Assembly (NCBI GenBank): GCA_017413085.1
Contig: JAFPVC010000061.1
Span: 1 to 64,000 of the forward strand
Reading direction: 5' to 3'
From: Prevotella sp.
Lineage (GTDB): Bacteria > Bacteroidota > Bacteroidia > Bacteroidales > Bacteroidaceae
Length of the DNA: 64,000 nucleotides
Shown: positions 27,206-36,200 of the stretch, piece by piece
How the letters are laid out: the number at the start of each line of letters is the position of its first letter
How positions within the stretch are numbered: the first letter of the stretch is position 1
Notes under the pieces: model-generated
Told to the model about the DNA's origin: nothing
Database searches by the model: none
What the model saw: only the letters and a program-made list of their open reading frames with translations
Made by a program: the position numbers and the translations under genes

Positions 27206-27402
27206 CAACAAAGAATCGGAATTCTGAGTTATATCGCTGTAGCACAACAACATACACAATAAACAAAATTTGGGCGTATTTGAGAGCAAAATTGAAGTTG
27301 GTGATTTCTATCGCAAGGAAACGCAAGTTAAATACAAGGGCAGGACAAATTTCACCATACGCCTTTCGTCAGGACGCTGTAGGCTTTTTTCATGCGATTT
27401 AC

Positions 27403-27434
27403 TTGTGTTTCTCGATAATTCTTTGTAATTTTGC
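27403..27434 (+). promoter_or_regulatory. metG promoter
   Basis: TTG at 27403-27405 and TAATTTTGC at 27426-27434, spacing 20 bases, 30 bases before the metG start codon. Confidence 0.75.
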
Positions 27435-27463
27435 ATTTTGAAATCAAAATACATAATATATAG

Positions 27464-29533
27464 ATGGAACAGAAAGACTATAAAAGGACTACCGTGACCG
27501 CCGCCCTGCCATACGCCAACGGCGGTGTACACATAGGTCATCTGGCCGGAGTATATGTGCCAGCCGACATATATGTGCGCTATCTCAGACTGAAAAAGCG
27601 CGAAGTGGTTTTCATCGGAGGCTCAGACGAGCACGGCGTGCCTGTCACAATCCGCGCCAAGCAGGAGGGCATAACAGTGCAGCAGGTGGTTGACCGCTAC
27701 CACGAAATGATAAAGAAGTCATTCGAGGAGTTCGGCATCTCCTTCGACATATACAGCCGCACAACCAGCGCCACGCACCACAAGTTTGCAGCTGACTTCT
27801 TCCGCACGCTCTACGACAAGGGCGAACTGGAGGAGATTACCGAAGAGCAGTATTGCGACGAGGTGACAGGAGAATTCCTGACCGACCGCAACATCGTGGG
27901 CGAATGTCCGCGTTGCCACGCACAAGGCGCATACGGCGACCAGTGCGAGAAGTGCGGTGCCACTCTGTCGCCTGACGAACTAATCAACCCGACAAACAAG
28001 AACAATCCCGGCCACGGACTGGTTAAACGACCAACAAAGAACTGGTATCTGCCGTTGGGCAAATACCAAGAGTGGCTGAAGCAATGGATACTGGAAGGCC
28101 ATAAGGAATGGCGCTCCAACGTTTACGGTCAGTGCAAGTCCTGGCTTGACATGGACCTGCAGCCACGTGCCATGACACGCGACCTTGACTGGGGTATTCC
28201 CGTACCGGTCGAGGGTGCAGAGGGCAAAGTGCTCTACGTATGGTTTGACGCTCCAATAGGATACATCAGCAATACCAAGGAGCTTTGCGAGCGTGAACCC
28301 GAGAAATGGGGCACATGGCAGAAATGGTGGCAGGACAACGACACACGCCTCATACACTTCATAGGCAAGGACAACATCGTGTTCCACTGCCTTATCTTCC
28401 CTGTGATGATGAAAGCGCACGGCGGCTACATCATGCCCGACAACGTGCCGGCAAACGAGTTCCTCAACCTTGAGGACGACAAAATCTCTACCTCACGCAA
28501 CTGGGCCGTATGGCTGCACGAATACCTCGTTGACCTGCCAGGCAAACAGGACGTGCTGCGCTACGTGTTGACTGCCAACGCACCGGAAACGAAGGACAAC
28601 AACTTCACATGGCGCGACTTCCAGGAGCGCAACAATTCCGAACTGGTAGCTATATACGGCAACTTCGTGAACCGTGCGCTGCAGCTGACGAAGAAATACT
28701 TTGATGGCAAGGTGCCTGAATGTGGCACGCTCAACGACACTGACCAGCAAGCCATCAACGAGTTTAAGGACGTGAAGGCACGCGTGGAGGAATACCTGGA
28801 GCAGTTCAAGTTCCGCGAGGCACAGAAGGAGGCCATGAACCTTGCACGCATAGGCAACCGCTACATCACGGAATGTGAGCCGTGGAAGGTATGGAAGACC
28901 GATCCTGAACGTGTTAAGACGATATTGTTCGTATGCCTGCAGCTCACAGCCAATCTCGCCATTGCCTTTGAGCCGTTCCTGCCGTTCTCATCAAAGAAAC
29001 TGCGCGAGATGCTCAACCTCGACACATTCAACTGGGAGCAGCTCGGAAGCATGGACATAATCACGGCCGGCCACCAGCTGGCAGAACCTGCACTGCTCTT
29101 TGAGAAGATAGAGGACAGCGTGATTGAGGCACAACTCAAGAAACTTGACGATGCAAAGAAAGCCAACGAGGCTGCAGGCTATGAGCCGGAGCCAGTAAAG
29201 GAGAATGTTGATTTCGAGACATTCGAGAAACTGGACATACGCGTAGGCACCGTCACATCATGCGAGAAAGTGAAGAAGTCGAAGAAACTGCTGAAGTTCC
29301 ATATCGATGACGGAACTGCCGACGGGCGCACTATCCTGTCGGGCATCGCCGCATACTATGAAGACCCACAGGTGCTTGTAGGCAAGCAGGTGCTCTTCGT
29401 GGCCAACTTCGCCGCACGCAAGATGATGGGCGAGGAAAGTCAGGGAATGATACTCTCTGCGGTGAACTACGACGGTACGCTGTCAGTCACCACCACATCA
29501 ACCGACGTGAAGCCCGGCTGTCAGGTAGGATAA
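27464..29533 (+). CDS. metG: methionyl-tRNA synthetase
   Basis: Class I synthetase for methionine, 689 residues. HIGH is at residues 23-26 ([10 protein letters not shown]). A four-cysteine zinc knuckle [17 protein letters not shown] lies near residues 148-164. The KMSKS-type loop reads KISTSRNW from about residue 340. A C-terminal EMAP/Trbp-like tRNA-binding domain covers about residues 580-689 ([16 protein letters not shown]), as in E. coli. Length and domain order are normal for Bacteroidetes. Confidence 0.97.
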   Translation: MEQKDYKRTTVTAALPYANGGVHIGHLAGVYVPADIYVRYLRLKKREVVFIGGSDEHGVPVTIRAKQEGITVQQVVDRYHEMIKKSFEEFGISFDIYSRTTSATHHKFAADFFRTLYDKGELEEITEEQYCDEVTGEFLTDRNIVGECPRCHAQGAYGDQCEKCGATLSPDELINPTNKNNPGHGLVKRPTKNWYLPLGKYQEWLKQWILEGHKEWRSNVYGQCKSWLDMDLQPRAMTRDLDWGIPVPVEGAEGKVLYVWFDAPIGYISNTKELCEREPEKWGTWQKWWQDNDTRLIHFIGKDNIVFHCLIFPVMMKAHGGYIMPDNVPANEFLNLEDDKISTSRNWAVWLHEYLVDLPGKQDVLRYVLTANAPETKDNNFTWRDFQERNNSELVAIYGNFVNRALQLTKKYFDGKVPECGTLNDTDQQAINEFKDVKARVEEYLEQFKFREAQKEAMNLARIGNRYITECEPWKVWKTDPERVKTILFVCLQLTANLAIAFEPFLPFSSKKLREMLNLDTFNWEQLGSMDIITAGHQLAEPALLFEKIEDSVIEAQLKKLDDAKKANEAAGYEPEPVKENVDFETFEKLDIRVGTVTSCEKVKKSKKLLKFHIDDGTADGRTILSGIAAYYEDPQVLVGKQVLFVANFAARKMMGEESQGMILSAVNYDGTLSVTTTSTDVKPGCQVG

Positions 29534-29547
29534 AAAAGGATATCACA

Positions 29548-29605
29548 TAATAGAATCGAGACGACCGCTCTGCTTGTTTGCAGAGCGGTCGTCTCAATTC
29601 TATTA
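29548..29605. terminator. 26-position hairpin between convergent metG and the surface-protein operon
   Basis: Arms 29548-29573 and 29580-29605 pair at 25 of 26 positions around a 6-base loop. It lies between the metG stop (29533) and the end of the leftward operon (29632) and should act on both strands, although no strong T run follows on either. Confidence 0.75.
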
Positions 29606-29631
29606 CATATTGGATATGGCGTCTACCACTT

Positions 29632-29964
29632 CTAACAACGGCATGGTTTTCTGTTCCTGCTAATGTTAAAGATGAGGTATGCGCATACCGACAGTGCTGC
29701 TACGGAGCCGAGCAAGGTAAGCGGCAGCAACGCAGTATCATCTCCACCAGCGGAGCCAGCCATAGGCACAGCAGCGTGTATGGTGTCGCTGACCGCCTGT
29801 GCAGTGTCTGTGGCAGCATTTCTAATGGAGTCCTGTATGTGCTGCAGGGAGTCGGTGGCGCGGCGCACCATCTCCTTGTATTCGGGTGAGTCTTCAAAAC
29901 CGAAGTGCGGGCCTTCCTCAATCATATCAAGCCGCGAAGGCATTATAACATCAAGTATTTGCAT
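29632..29964 (-). CDS. small C-terminally anchored membrane protein, last gene of the giant-protein operon
   Basis: A 110-residue protein I do not recognise. It lacks a signal peptide. Residues 1-65 are polar and partly helical (ATDSLQHIQDSIRNAATDTAQ), followed by a glycine-rich linker (AGSAGGDD), one membrane segment at about 78-98, and a basic, cysteine-containing tail (RNRKPCRC). This suggests a tail-anchored protein with most of its mass in the cytoplasm; a sorting-signal reading (Gly-rich, membrane span, basic end) is possible but needs an N-terminal export signal, which is absent. It starts 10 bases after the 108-residue membrane protein. Confidence 0.65.
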   Translation of the reverse strand: MQILDVIMPSRLDMIEEGPHFGFEDSPEYKEMVRRATDSLQHIQDSIRNAATDTAQAVSDTIHAAVPMAGSAGGDDTALLPLTLLGSVAALSVCAYLIFNISRNRKPCRC

Positions 29965-29973
29965 AGGTTTATT

Positions 29974-30300
29974 TTATATTAGTATAACGAATATGCCGAA
30001 AATCAATACTCCTGTGAAATAGCTCACAGCATTACACAGGGAACTGTATGTCATGGCTGTACGCCAATCATTTGCCGCAAGGCGGTAACACACGGCTTCT
30101 ATGAGAAACACCAGCAATTCGCCAACGCAAATGGTCATTGCACTATTGTCAACGTATTGTACGTAGGCGTTGAGAGGCACATTGGTAAGCACGTTCATCA
30201 ACACACATGCCAGCAACACTTTCCTGCGACATTCACGCAAGGCTGTCAATACGAGTACTTCGATGACAATGGTCAGTATGAGCGGCAAAAGCAATGACAC
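29974..30300 (-). CDS. small polytopic membrane protein of the giant-protein operon
   Basis: A 108-residue protein with about four hydrophobic segments (residues near 2-20, 27-48, 55-73, 83-107) and little else. No family recognised. It lies 16 bases downstream of the MFS-like gene and 10 bases upstream of the tail-anchored protein, so it is clearly cotranscribed. A role as an accessory subunit of the MFS-like protein is a guess from position. Confidence 0.65.
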   Translation of the reverse strand: MSLLLPLILTIVIEVLVLTALRECRRKVLLACVLMNVLTNVPLNAYVQYVDNSAMTICVGELLVFLIEAVCYRLAANDWRTAMTYSSLCNAVSYFTGVLIFGIFVILI

Positions 30301-30315
30301 AGGATAAGACGTCCG

Positions 30316-31326
30316 TTAATTAATTACGGTTATCAGATACGCCGGCACGAGCGACGCTGCAAGCAGTCCGAATGCCAAGGCCTCGCGACCACGCATCACT
30401 ACGTTTACCAAGTACAGCGTCAGCGGCATGGTGCAGTTGACGGCAAACAGTCCTGCAAGTACCACCACAACGCTGCTGTCGGCATACAGGCTGCACAATG
30501 CCGTTGCTATGACTGCGACGATGAGAGTGGTGGCCAGTCCCATGTAGCGTGCTATCCATCCACCTGCTATCTTGCCTGCCATGGTTATCACTCCGGCGAT
30601 GAGTATCATGCTCTTTTCATGGGGCAAGGCAACATTAAAGTTGCCGCCCACCATGGAGCGCAGGAATACCAATGCCATCAGCGCCACAACTATGATGCAG
30701 ACGATAGCCGCGCTTGCATCCACCTCAGTGTATCCGTCGCCTTGGAGTGAGGCTTTCAGTGTTTTGTGGAAAGAATTGCCACTGTTTGTCGTTGTTTGAG
30801 GAAGTTTCCTCTCGCTGTGCAGATACAACAAGGTGAACGTGCATATTCCTATCACCAACAGCCATGCCAGTGACCATGAAGCGAGCAATGCGCCGATGGA
30901 CAGTCCCACGGCTCCCGTGGAGACGAACACCCCGAGCCACCGTATGTCGTTGTTGGTGCGCAGTGTTGTCAGCCGTCCTGCCCATACATGAAAGGCAGAG
31001 TTGCCCAGTCCAAGCACCGTGATTGTAACATACATCACCATGCTGTTGCCATCAGGTGTCATGTTGCCTATTCCAAACCATGCCAACGCCGTCACTACAA
31101 GGGTGAGCATGATGCAGAATGATGGTGCATACCTCTCTACGCTGCATCTGTCTGCCACATATCCTGTAAGGGGTTGCGTTAGGAATGCCGCAACATTATA
31201 CAGTATGTATAGCTCGAGTATGTTGTATGCACCGCCGTACCTTACTGACAGCAGGCACAGACAGCATGCACACAGGGCATCCACCATCAGGTGCATAAGG
31301 GGAAGCAGGGTCTTTGTTGCGTTCAT
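30316..31326 (-). CDS. MFS-like membrane transporter, short form
   Basis: A 336-residue polytopic protein with 10-12 hydrophobic segments. MFS-like features are LTQPLTGYVADRCSVERYAP (loop 2-3 type, near residue 51) and VITMAGKIAGGWIARYMG in the second half, the equivalent loop. It is shorter than a usual 400-residue MFS protein. The N terminus has the unusual LMHLMVDALCACCLCLLS with four cysteines. Substrate unknown. It sits 23 bases after the 43-residue peptide gene and is followed closely by two small membrane proteins. Confidence 0.7.
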   Translation of the reverse strand: MNATKTLLPLMHLMVDALCACCLCLLSVRYGGAYNILELYILYNVAAFLTQPLTGYVADRCSVERYAPSFCIMLTLVVTALAWFGIGNMTPDGNSMVMYVTITVLGLGNSAFHVWAGRLTTLRTNNDIRWLGVFVSTGAVGLSIGALLASWSLAWLLVIGICTFTLLYLHSERKLPQTTTNSGNSFHKTLKASLQGDGYTEVDASAAIVCIIVVALMALVFLRSMVGGNFNVALPHEKSMILIAGVITMAGKIAGGWIARYMGLATTLIVAVIATALCSLYADSSVVVVLAGLFAVNCTMPLTLYLVNVVMRGREALAFGLLAASLVPAYLITVIN

Positions 31327-31349
31327 CTCATTATCAACACAGAGTGAAA

Positions 31350-31481
31350 TCAGTCTTCGCCCTCGTCGCCTATTGTTTCTGATGTCTTATCCTTAAAATC
31401 CTCCACGCTGGCTATGTGCATCACATGAGGCTTTACAGTGTGGAAACGAACCGTGGGCTGTGTGTATTGTTGCTTTTTCAT
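31350..31481 (-). CDS. 43-residue peptide in the giant-protein operon
   Basis: An open frame of 43 codons, ATG at 31479-31481 and TGA at 31350-31352, 17 bases after the fimbrillin-like gene and 23 bases before the MFS-like gene. The product starts MKKQQYTQPTVRFHTV and ends in an acidic tail (ETIGDEGED). It resembles short Prevotella and Bacteroides peptides that start MKK-x-Y-x-x-P and are found beside surface-protein genes; their function is unknown to me. It has no signal peptide or membrane segment. The tight spacing supports it as a real gene. Confidence 0.6.
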   Translation of the reverse strand: MKKQQYTQPTVRFHTVKPHVMHIASVEDFKDKTSETIGDEGED

Positions 31482-31498
31482 CTTTCTTTATTGTGCAA

Positions 31499-32347
31499 TT
31501 AGTTTACCTCTATCAAGGACGTTCCAAGTATTATGTCAATTCTCTTCTGCTCGTTAGCGTTCCATGTCTTTCCGCTAAGAGAAATGGAGTTGCTCTTCTC
31601 CGCACCGTTTTCTCCTATCTTGTACTTAAACTCAAGCTTGGCATCCTCACCAAGTGTCTGCGGTATCATGAACAGATATTTGCATGGGAGTTCCACAGCA
31701 GTGTTGGTAACGGCGATGATTCCATCGGTTAGAGTGTATGACGATGTACCGTCCAGAACCGTCCATTCGCCAGTGCCGAGGTCGTACCGTCCGCTGTTCT
31801 TTACATTACAGAGTTTTATTTCCGTGATGTAGAGGGTGCTTCCACCAAGATTGCCCAACAGAGTGTTTGTCGCATTGACATAGAAGTTGACAGCCGTGCA
31901 TACATGATTGAACTTCAAGCAAAGCGTTCCCCCCGATTTTGTATAACTTGTGTCTGTCTTAGCCACGAGCAGGTCTTTCTGATTAAAGGCATCCTCGTTG
32001 ACTGTCAGTGTCACATGCTGACCTGACTGGCTGTATGAACCACCGTCTATGGCATAGAAAGTTACTTTGTCATCGTCATCGGCAGATAATGGCCATGATG
32101 AAAGGGGAGATGGTACCCAGTTGCCGACATCGTCTTTGTTAAGAGTGTACTCTGTAGCTGGATTAGCGGCATACAATTTGAATGACGTCAGTGTACTGGT
32201 CTTCGTGATTGCTGCACGAGTTTCGTCAATTTCTACATTCAGTGGGCGGTAGGTTTGGGCAGGCGGTGTGATGTTGTCGTCATCAGACGAGCAACCTACC
32301 AATGACATCGCTGGCAACAGCAGCAATGAGAGAATTGTTTTTTTCAT
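31499..32347 (-). CDS. fimbrillin-family lipoprotein (Mfa/FimA-like)
   Basis: A 282-residue lipoprotein with signal MKKTILSLLLLPAMSLVGC and lipidated Cys19, then an acidic SSDDD stretch. The body matches the Bacteroidetes fimbrillin family: LTSFKLYAANPATEYTL near residue 53, DKVTFYAID near residue 92, DLLVAKTDTSYTKSGGTLCL near residue 124 and the late VELPCKYLFMIPQTL block near residue 217. Such proteins are exported as lipoproteins and polymerise into fimbriae after protease processing, or serve as tip adhesins. It is the third gene of the operon headed by the giant protein, 34 bases after the two-domain lipoprotein. Confidence 0.82.
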   Translation of the reverse strand: MKKTILSLLLLPAMSLVGCSSDDDNITPPAQTYRPLNVEIDETRAAITKTSTLTSFKLYAANPATEYTLNKDDVGNWVPSPLSSWPLSADDDDKVTFYAIDGGSYSQSGQHVTLTVNEDAFNQKDLLVAKTDTSYTKSGGTLCLKFNHVCTAVNFYVNATNTLLGNLGGSTLYITEIKLCNVKNSGRYDLGTGEWTVLDGTSSYTLTDGIIAVTNTAVELPCKYLFMIPQTLGEDAKLEFKYKIGENGAEKSNSISLSGKTWNANEQKRIDIILGTSLIEVN

Positions 32348-32381
32348 CTTGTGGTTATGTATATTAATTTAGAATTGTGCG

Positions 32382-33170
32382 TTAGAAATTGAATTCTTTG
32401 TCTATGCCAAAGTCAGAGAGTGTTATTGGTGTGGGATCAGAATATACGCCTTGCTTCTCAGCACTGTAATAGCGCAGTTGCACCTGTTCGTTGCTGCTGT
32501 TTGAGTAAATGGTAAATATACTGCCGGGTTTGCCCACGCCGCGACATTCGTTGCCGATGAATGCTGCTACAAGGTCATCTTCAGAGGGAGTGAATGGTGC
32601 GTTTGACGGAATAGAGACGGTGCATGCAGTCTTTATGGAGAACTTTGTGGTGCCATAGGTAAGTGGCAGTACGAAGTCCTTGTCGGTGCCGAGTATGTAT
32701 TCGTTGATAAAGTAGCCACCTGTTTCTGACAGACTGAAAATCTGATGCAGTCCGCCACTGTAGTAGCTCAGGCGATATTCCGACGCTCCTTCGGTGGAGG
32801 AGCCACGCACGTTGAACACGAACACGATGCCATCCTCTGTGACGTTGCGTGGTGATATGGCGCGACATTCGTTGTCAATGAAGACTGCCATGACATCATC
32901 ATCGTTGGAGCGGGGTACAAGTACTTCATCCAGTTTTACCACAAGCACAGTGAAACTCTCATAGTCGGAAAGGTCGGCAAGTTTCCAGTCGGGCTTGGCA
33001 TCGTTGGAAGCCATGGCTTCCAGCAAACTGCTTTGCCAATCGGGTGCATTGCTTACTGCGGTAAACACTGCAGTGTTGCCGTTGCCTCCGTCCTCACCGT
33101 CAGACGTACATGATGTCACTGCTGTGAGGAGCAGTGTGAGAAATGGTATGTAGAAAAGATTTTTTTTCAT
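32382..33170 (-). CDS. lipoprotein with two copies of a domain that also appears in the giant protein
   Basis: A 262-residue lipoprotein (signal ending LLLTAVTSC, lipidated Cys21). It holds two similar halves: VMAVFIDNECRAIS ... YRLSYYSGG around residues 93-140, and LVAAFIGNECRGVG ... VQLRYYSAEK around residues 206-245. The same pattern (Asp, hydrophobic-hydrophobic-Ala-Phe, Gly/Asn-Glu-Cys-Arg-Gly, then a beta strand ending Tyr-Tyr) is seen in looser form twice near the C terminus of the giant protein. This suggests a common binding or assembly module. It starts 57 bases after the giant gene, with a strong hairpin in the gap. Confidence 0.72.
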   Translation of the reverse strand: MKKNLFYIPFLTLLLTAVTSCTSDGEDGGNGNTAVFTAVSNAPDWQSSLLEAMASNDAKPDWKLADLSDYESFTVLVVKLDEVLVPRSNDDDVMAVFIDNECRAISPRNVTEDGIVFVFNVRGSSTEGASEYRLSYYSGGLHQIFSLSETGGYFINEYILGTDKDFVLPLTYGTTKFSIKTACTVSIPSNAPFTPSEDDLVAAFIGNECRGVGKPGSIFTIYSNSSNEQVQLRYYSAEKQGVYSDPTPITLSDFGIDKEFNF

Positions 33171-33190
33171 ATTCTTATGTTCTTTAGTGG

Positions 33191-33221
33191 GGGGAAACCG
33201 CGAACGGTTTCCCCTTTTTTT
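33191..33221. terminator. tetraloop hairpin between the giant gene and its downstream lipoprotein
   Basis: A perfect 10-bp GC-rich stem (33191-33200 with 33205-33214). On the minus strand, in the direction of the operon, the loop is TTCG. On the plus strand it is followed by seven T bases and looks like a full intrinsic terminator, yet no plus-strand gene precedes it. On the operon strand there is no T run, so it may stabilise the 3' end of the giant gene message or cause partial termination. Confidence 0.7.
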
Positions 33222-33227
33222 ATAATA

Positions 33228-36200
33228 TTATTCAATCACTACCTTGTTGCCGTTGTGGATGTATATGCCAGCCTTTGCCGGGCGTCCGTCAAGCTTGCGT
33301 CCGTCGATGGAGTACCAGTCATCGTTGAGTTTCACAGGGTTGCAGCGTGTGAAATCAATCTCTGTTGGTTCTGACGGGCTGCCGCTTACTGCATTGTCCT
33401 CATACTGCATGGCGGTGGTTGCGGTGGCTATTATCTCACCGTCGCGCTCAATGGCGAAGGTGATGGCAGCCTTGGCCTCGTTGCAGATGCTCATGTAATA
33501 TACGGAGTCGATGAGCGTGGCTGTGCCGCAAACCTCACCCATGTCGGTCATGGCTATGAGTTGGTCGCCGTCCTCGGTGTCGATGCCTGTCACACTTGCC
33601 GCAAGCGACATTGTGGTAGGATATTCCATGAAGGTGGCAGCTTTCGCCTGCAGCTCGCCCATTCCGAAGATGGTGCTCCCCGGTTCGTAGTATGGGTACT
33701 TGAACGATACATCGGCTTCACCGTGACGGTAGAGCATGTAACCCTCGCCAGGCTTCATATATGTAAGGTCGCCAGACCAGTATCCACCACCGTTCTTCGA
33801 CTCGGTGAAGATGGCGAATGCCTCGCGGCTCTTGATTACATCACGGTCTTTGGCAAAGGTGTTGTAGTCAGACAATGCGGTGGTAACCGGCAGGTTGATC
33901 ATCGGAGTGTAACCAATGCTGTTCCAGCCCCTGCTGACAGGTATCGTGCGCAAGTTGATATCGCTGAGTCTGTCGCCAACGATTTCGATGGTCGTATAAT
34001 TGTGGCGGTAGATGCGGTAACCATTGCATGGAAGCATCTTCACCTTGTCAACCTGCTCTTGTGTCATATTCTTTACCCATGCCTTGATTTTCTCGTTGTA
34101 AACCAGCGTGAGGTTGTCGCGGTCGCTGACGAAGATGTCACCATTGTCCCACTCGTACTTGTTGAGCACGTCAATGATGTTGCGCAGGTCATTGTTATAT
34201 ACATTCATTGATACCCAGTTCCAGCCGTAGTCAAGATTGATGCTCTGTACGAACTGGTTTGTTGTGTGGAAGACTATCGGGTCGTTCACCGAACCTTCTA
34301 TCTTGCTCGGCACGAAGGTGATTGGCTTGCTTGGCTGCAGGAGCATCACCTTGCCGGTGCGGTTGTGCCACAACTTGAATGTCAGCGGCTTCTCTGTCAC
34401 GGTGCTGTCGAACACTGTCAGGAACACGAGACTCACACCTGTTGTCTCGTTGTAGTTGATGTCGGCAACGCCCATGCCTCGGCCGTTGGCATCGAACACT
34501 CCAAGACGGTCATTGATGTCGGTGACGATGGCGTCGCCAATCATAACGCGTCCCACAAGACTCATGGAGTAGCGTTTCATATCGTCGGAAGGATACCAAT
34601 CGCTTGGCATTATATCCTCCCTGGTGATGTTGAGAATCAACGGCTCGGACAGTCCGTTCTCGTCTGTCAGATAGATGGTCTCATCGTATGTGCCGACGTT
34701 CAGGTCTTTGTTGACGAAGAATACAATCTCCTGTTCACTCTTGCCGTCAATGATGTCTTCCTGATGGTCCACAGTGAGCCAGTTCGGCAGATTCTCAATG
34801 ACGTATTTGTGTGATGCGCCGCTGTTGTTGATAATATTTGTATACAGATACATTCCAGAGTTAGTGAAGTAATTCTCCTTTATTATTTTCTTCTCCCAGC
34901 GTAATGGGTTACGGTCCACATAGAACACTTCAGTGTATGGTGAAGTCATGTAGTTGCCGTTGAGGTCAGGAATATCACTTACGGTGACATAGAGGTTGCG
35001 CTTGTTGATGCGCGAGTCTATCTCATCAATGTTCACGAGCAGCTGGTGATCGCGTCCCACGAAGCTGAAGTTGAGGTTCTTCAGTTCCACGTTGGGCTGT
35101 ACCGGTGCACCGACTTCCGTGTCAATGTGCTTCATGACGTATGCCATCGGCTCGGCAAATACAGAGTCTTTCTTCTCTATGACATTACCATACTTGTCGG
35201 TTTCTGTCACCTGGTTGTAAACGTATGGCCTCAAGACATAGTCGTTGTTATCCATACGTTGCTGGCGGTTGAAGCCCAGATAGGTGAGCAGTCCTTTCTC
35301 CTTGCCGCTCGGGCTCTTTGTGGAGAATCTCTTTATGAGAGAATGTGGCAGGGCCTGTGAGAAGAGACACAACTCGTCAATGTTACCTGTCAGGGCATTA
35401 GCCTGATGCAGCACGTCGACGTGCAGTCCGGCCTCACGCCATACCATGTTGCCCACGTAGAACTCCTCGCTGTCCATGCCGCCGAGAGTGTCAGCAGGCA
35501 CACTTGCCGTCAGCGTGCGGTCAACATAGATGTTTGCCACCTTGTGCGCACGGCTTACAGTCATGGCATAGTGGTGCCATTCATCATCGGCGAGATTGTC
35601 TCCAAGGTTGAGTGTCATGCCGTTTGAGCGATAGATGAGTTGATTGCCCTCAAAACCAATGTAGAAGCGGTTGGCTGCATTGTCGTCGGTGGCGCGGCCT
35701 GAGCCGTTGCTGACGAGTGCACCTTTGCCGTTATCGTTGGTCTTGAACCAGAACATGAGCGTGTAGTCATCCTCTGCGCTGCGTATCATGCGGTCTTTAA
35801 GGAGTTTGATACCCTTGACAGGCTTTTCTTCATTCCAGTCAAGATGCAGAGACATGCCTCGTGGTAGTGCCCATGCCGCACCGTTAAGTTCAGCGTGTGC
35901 GCCCTGTGCCTTGTCGTAAGCGTAGTTGCCTTCGCCCTCATTCATCGGGTAGTAGTCGATGAGTCCCATCTCATAGCCCGTAAGCTGACGCTTGGCATAG
36001 AGTCTCATCAAGGTCGTGTTCATGGCACGGTTCCATATACGAGCCTCCAGCATGCGACCCTTGTAATGGCTGCGCATGTTGATGTCATTCTCGTTTGTCG
36101 CGCCGAAGATGAGCGAACCATAACCGTTGTACCACACCTTGTTGTATGTTGCTATGATGGAATCGTTGTAGAGTGACAGGGTGCTGTCGTTGCGGTTTAG

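Larger units (their letters stand above)
25414..27400. other. 2-kb gene-free region built of long direct repeats
   Basis: No reading frame longer than about 60 codons looks like a protein. The region is a mosaic. Block 1 is present at 25908-26090 and 26444-26626, nearly identical over the first 115 bases. Block 2 is at 25577-25656 and 26852-26924. Block 3 is at 25850-25885 and 26239-26275. Three hairpin-like modules lie at 26092-26173, 26628-26710 and 26742-26824. A TAATCAGG-type cluster is at 27117-27205. Near 26350-26430 are short repeats of GGTCATTC and ATTAATG. I see no transposase remnant, tRNA or att site. Confidence 0.8.

Noticed and set aside
33228-33320. Firm call of type IX secretion for the giant protein
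   Set aside because: The C-terminal tail resembles such signals, but similar tails occur in Prevotella proteins in general, and no Por/Gld gene is in the window.
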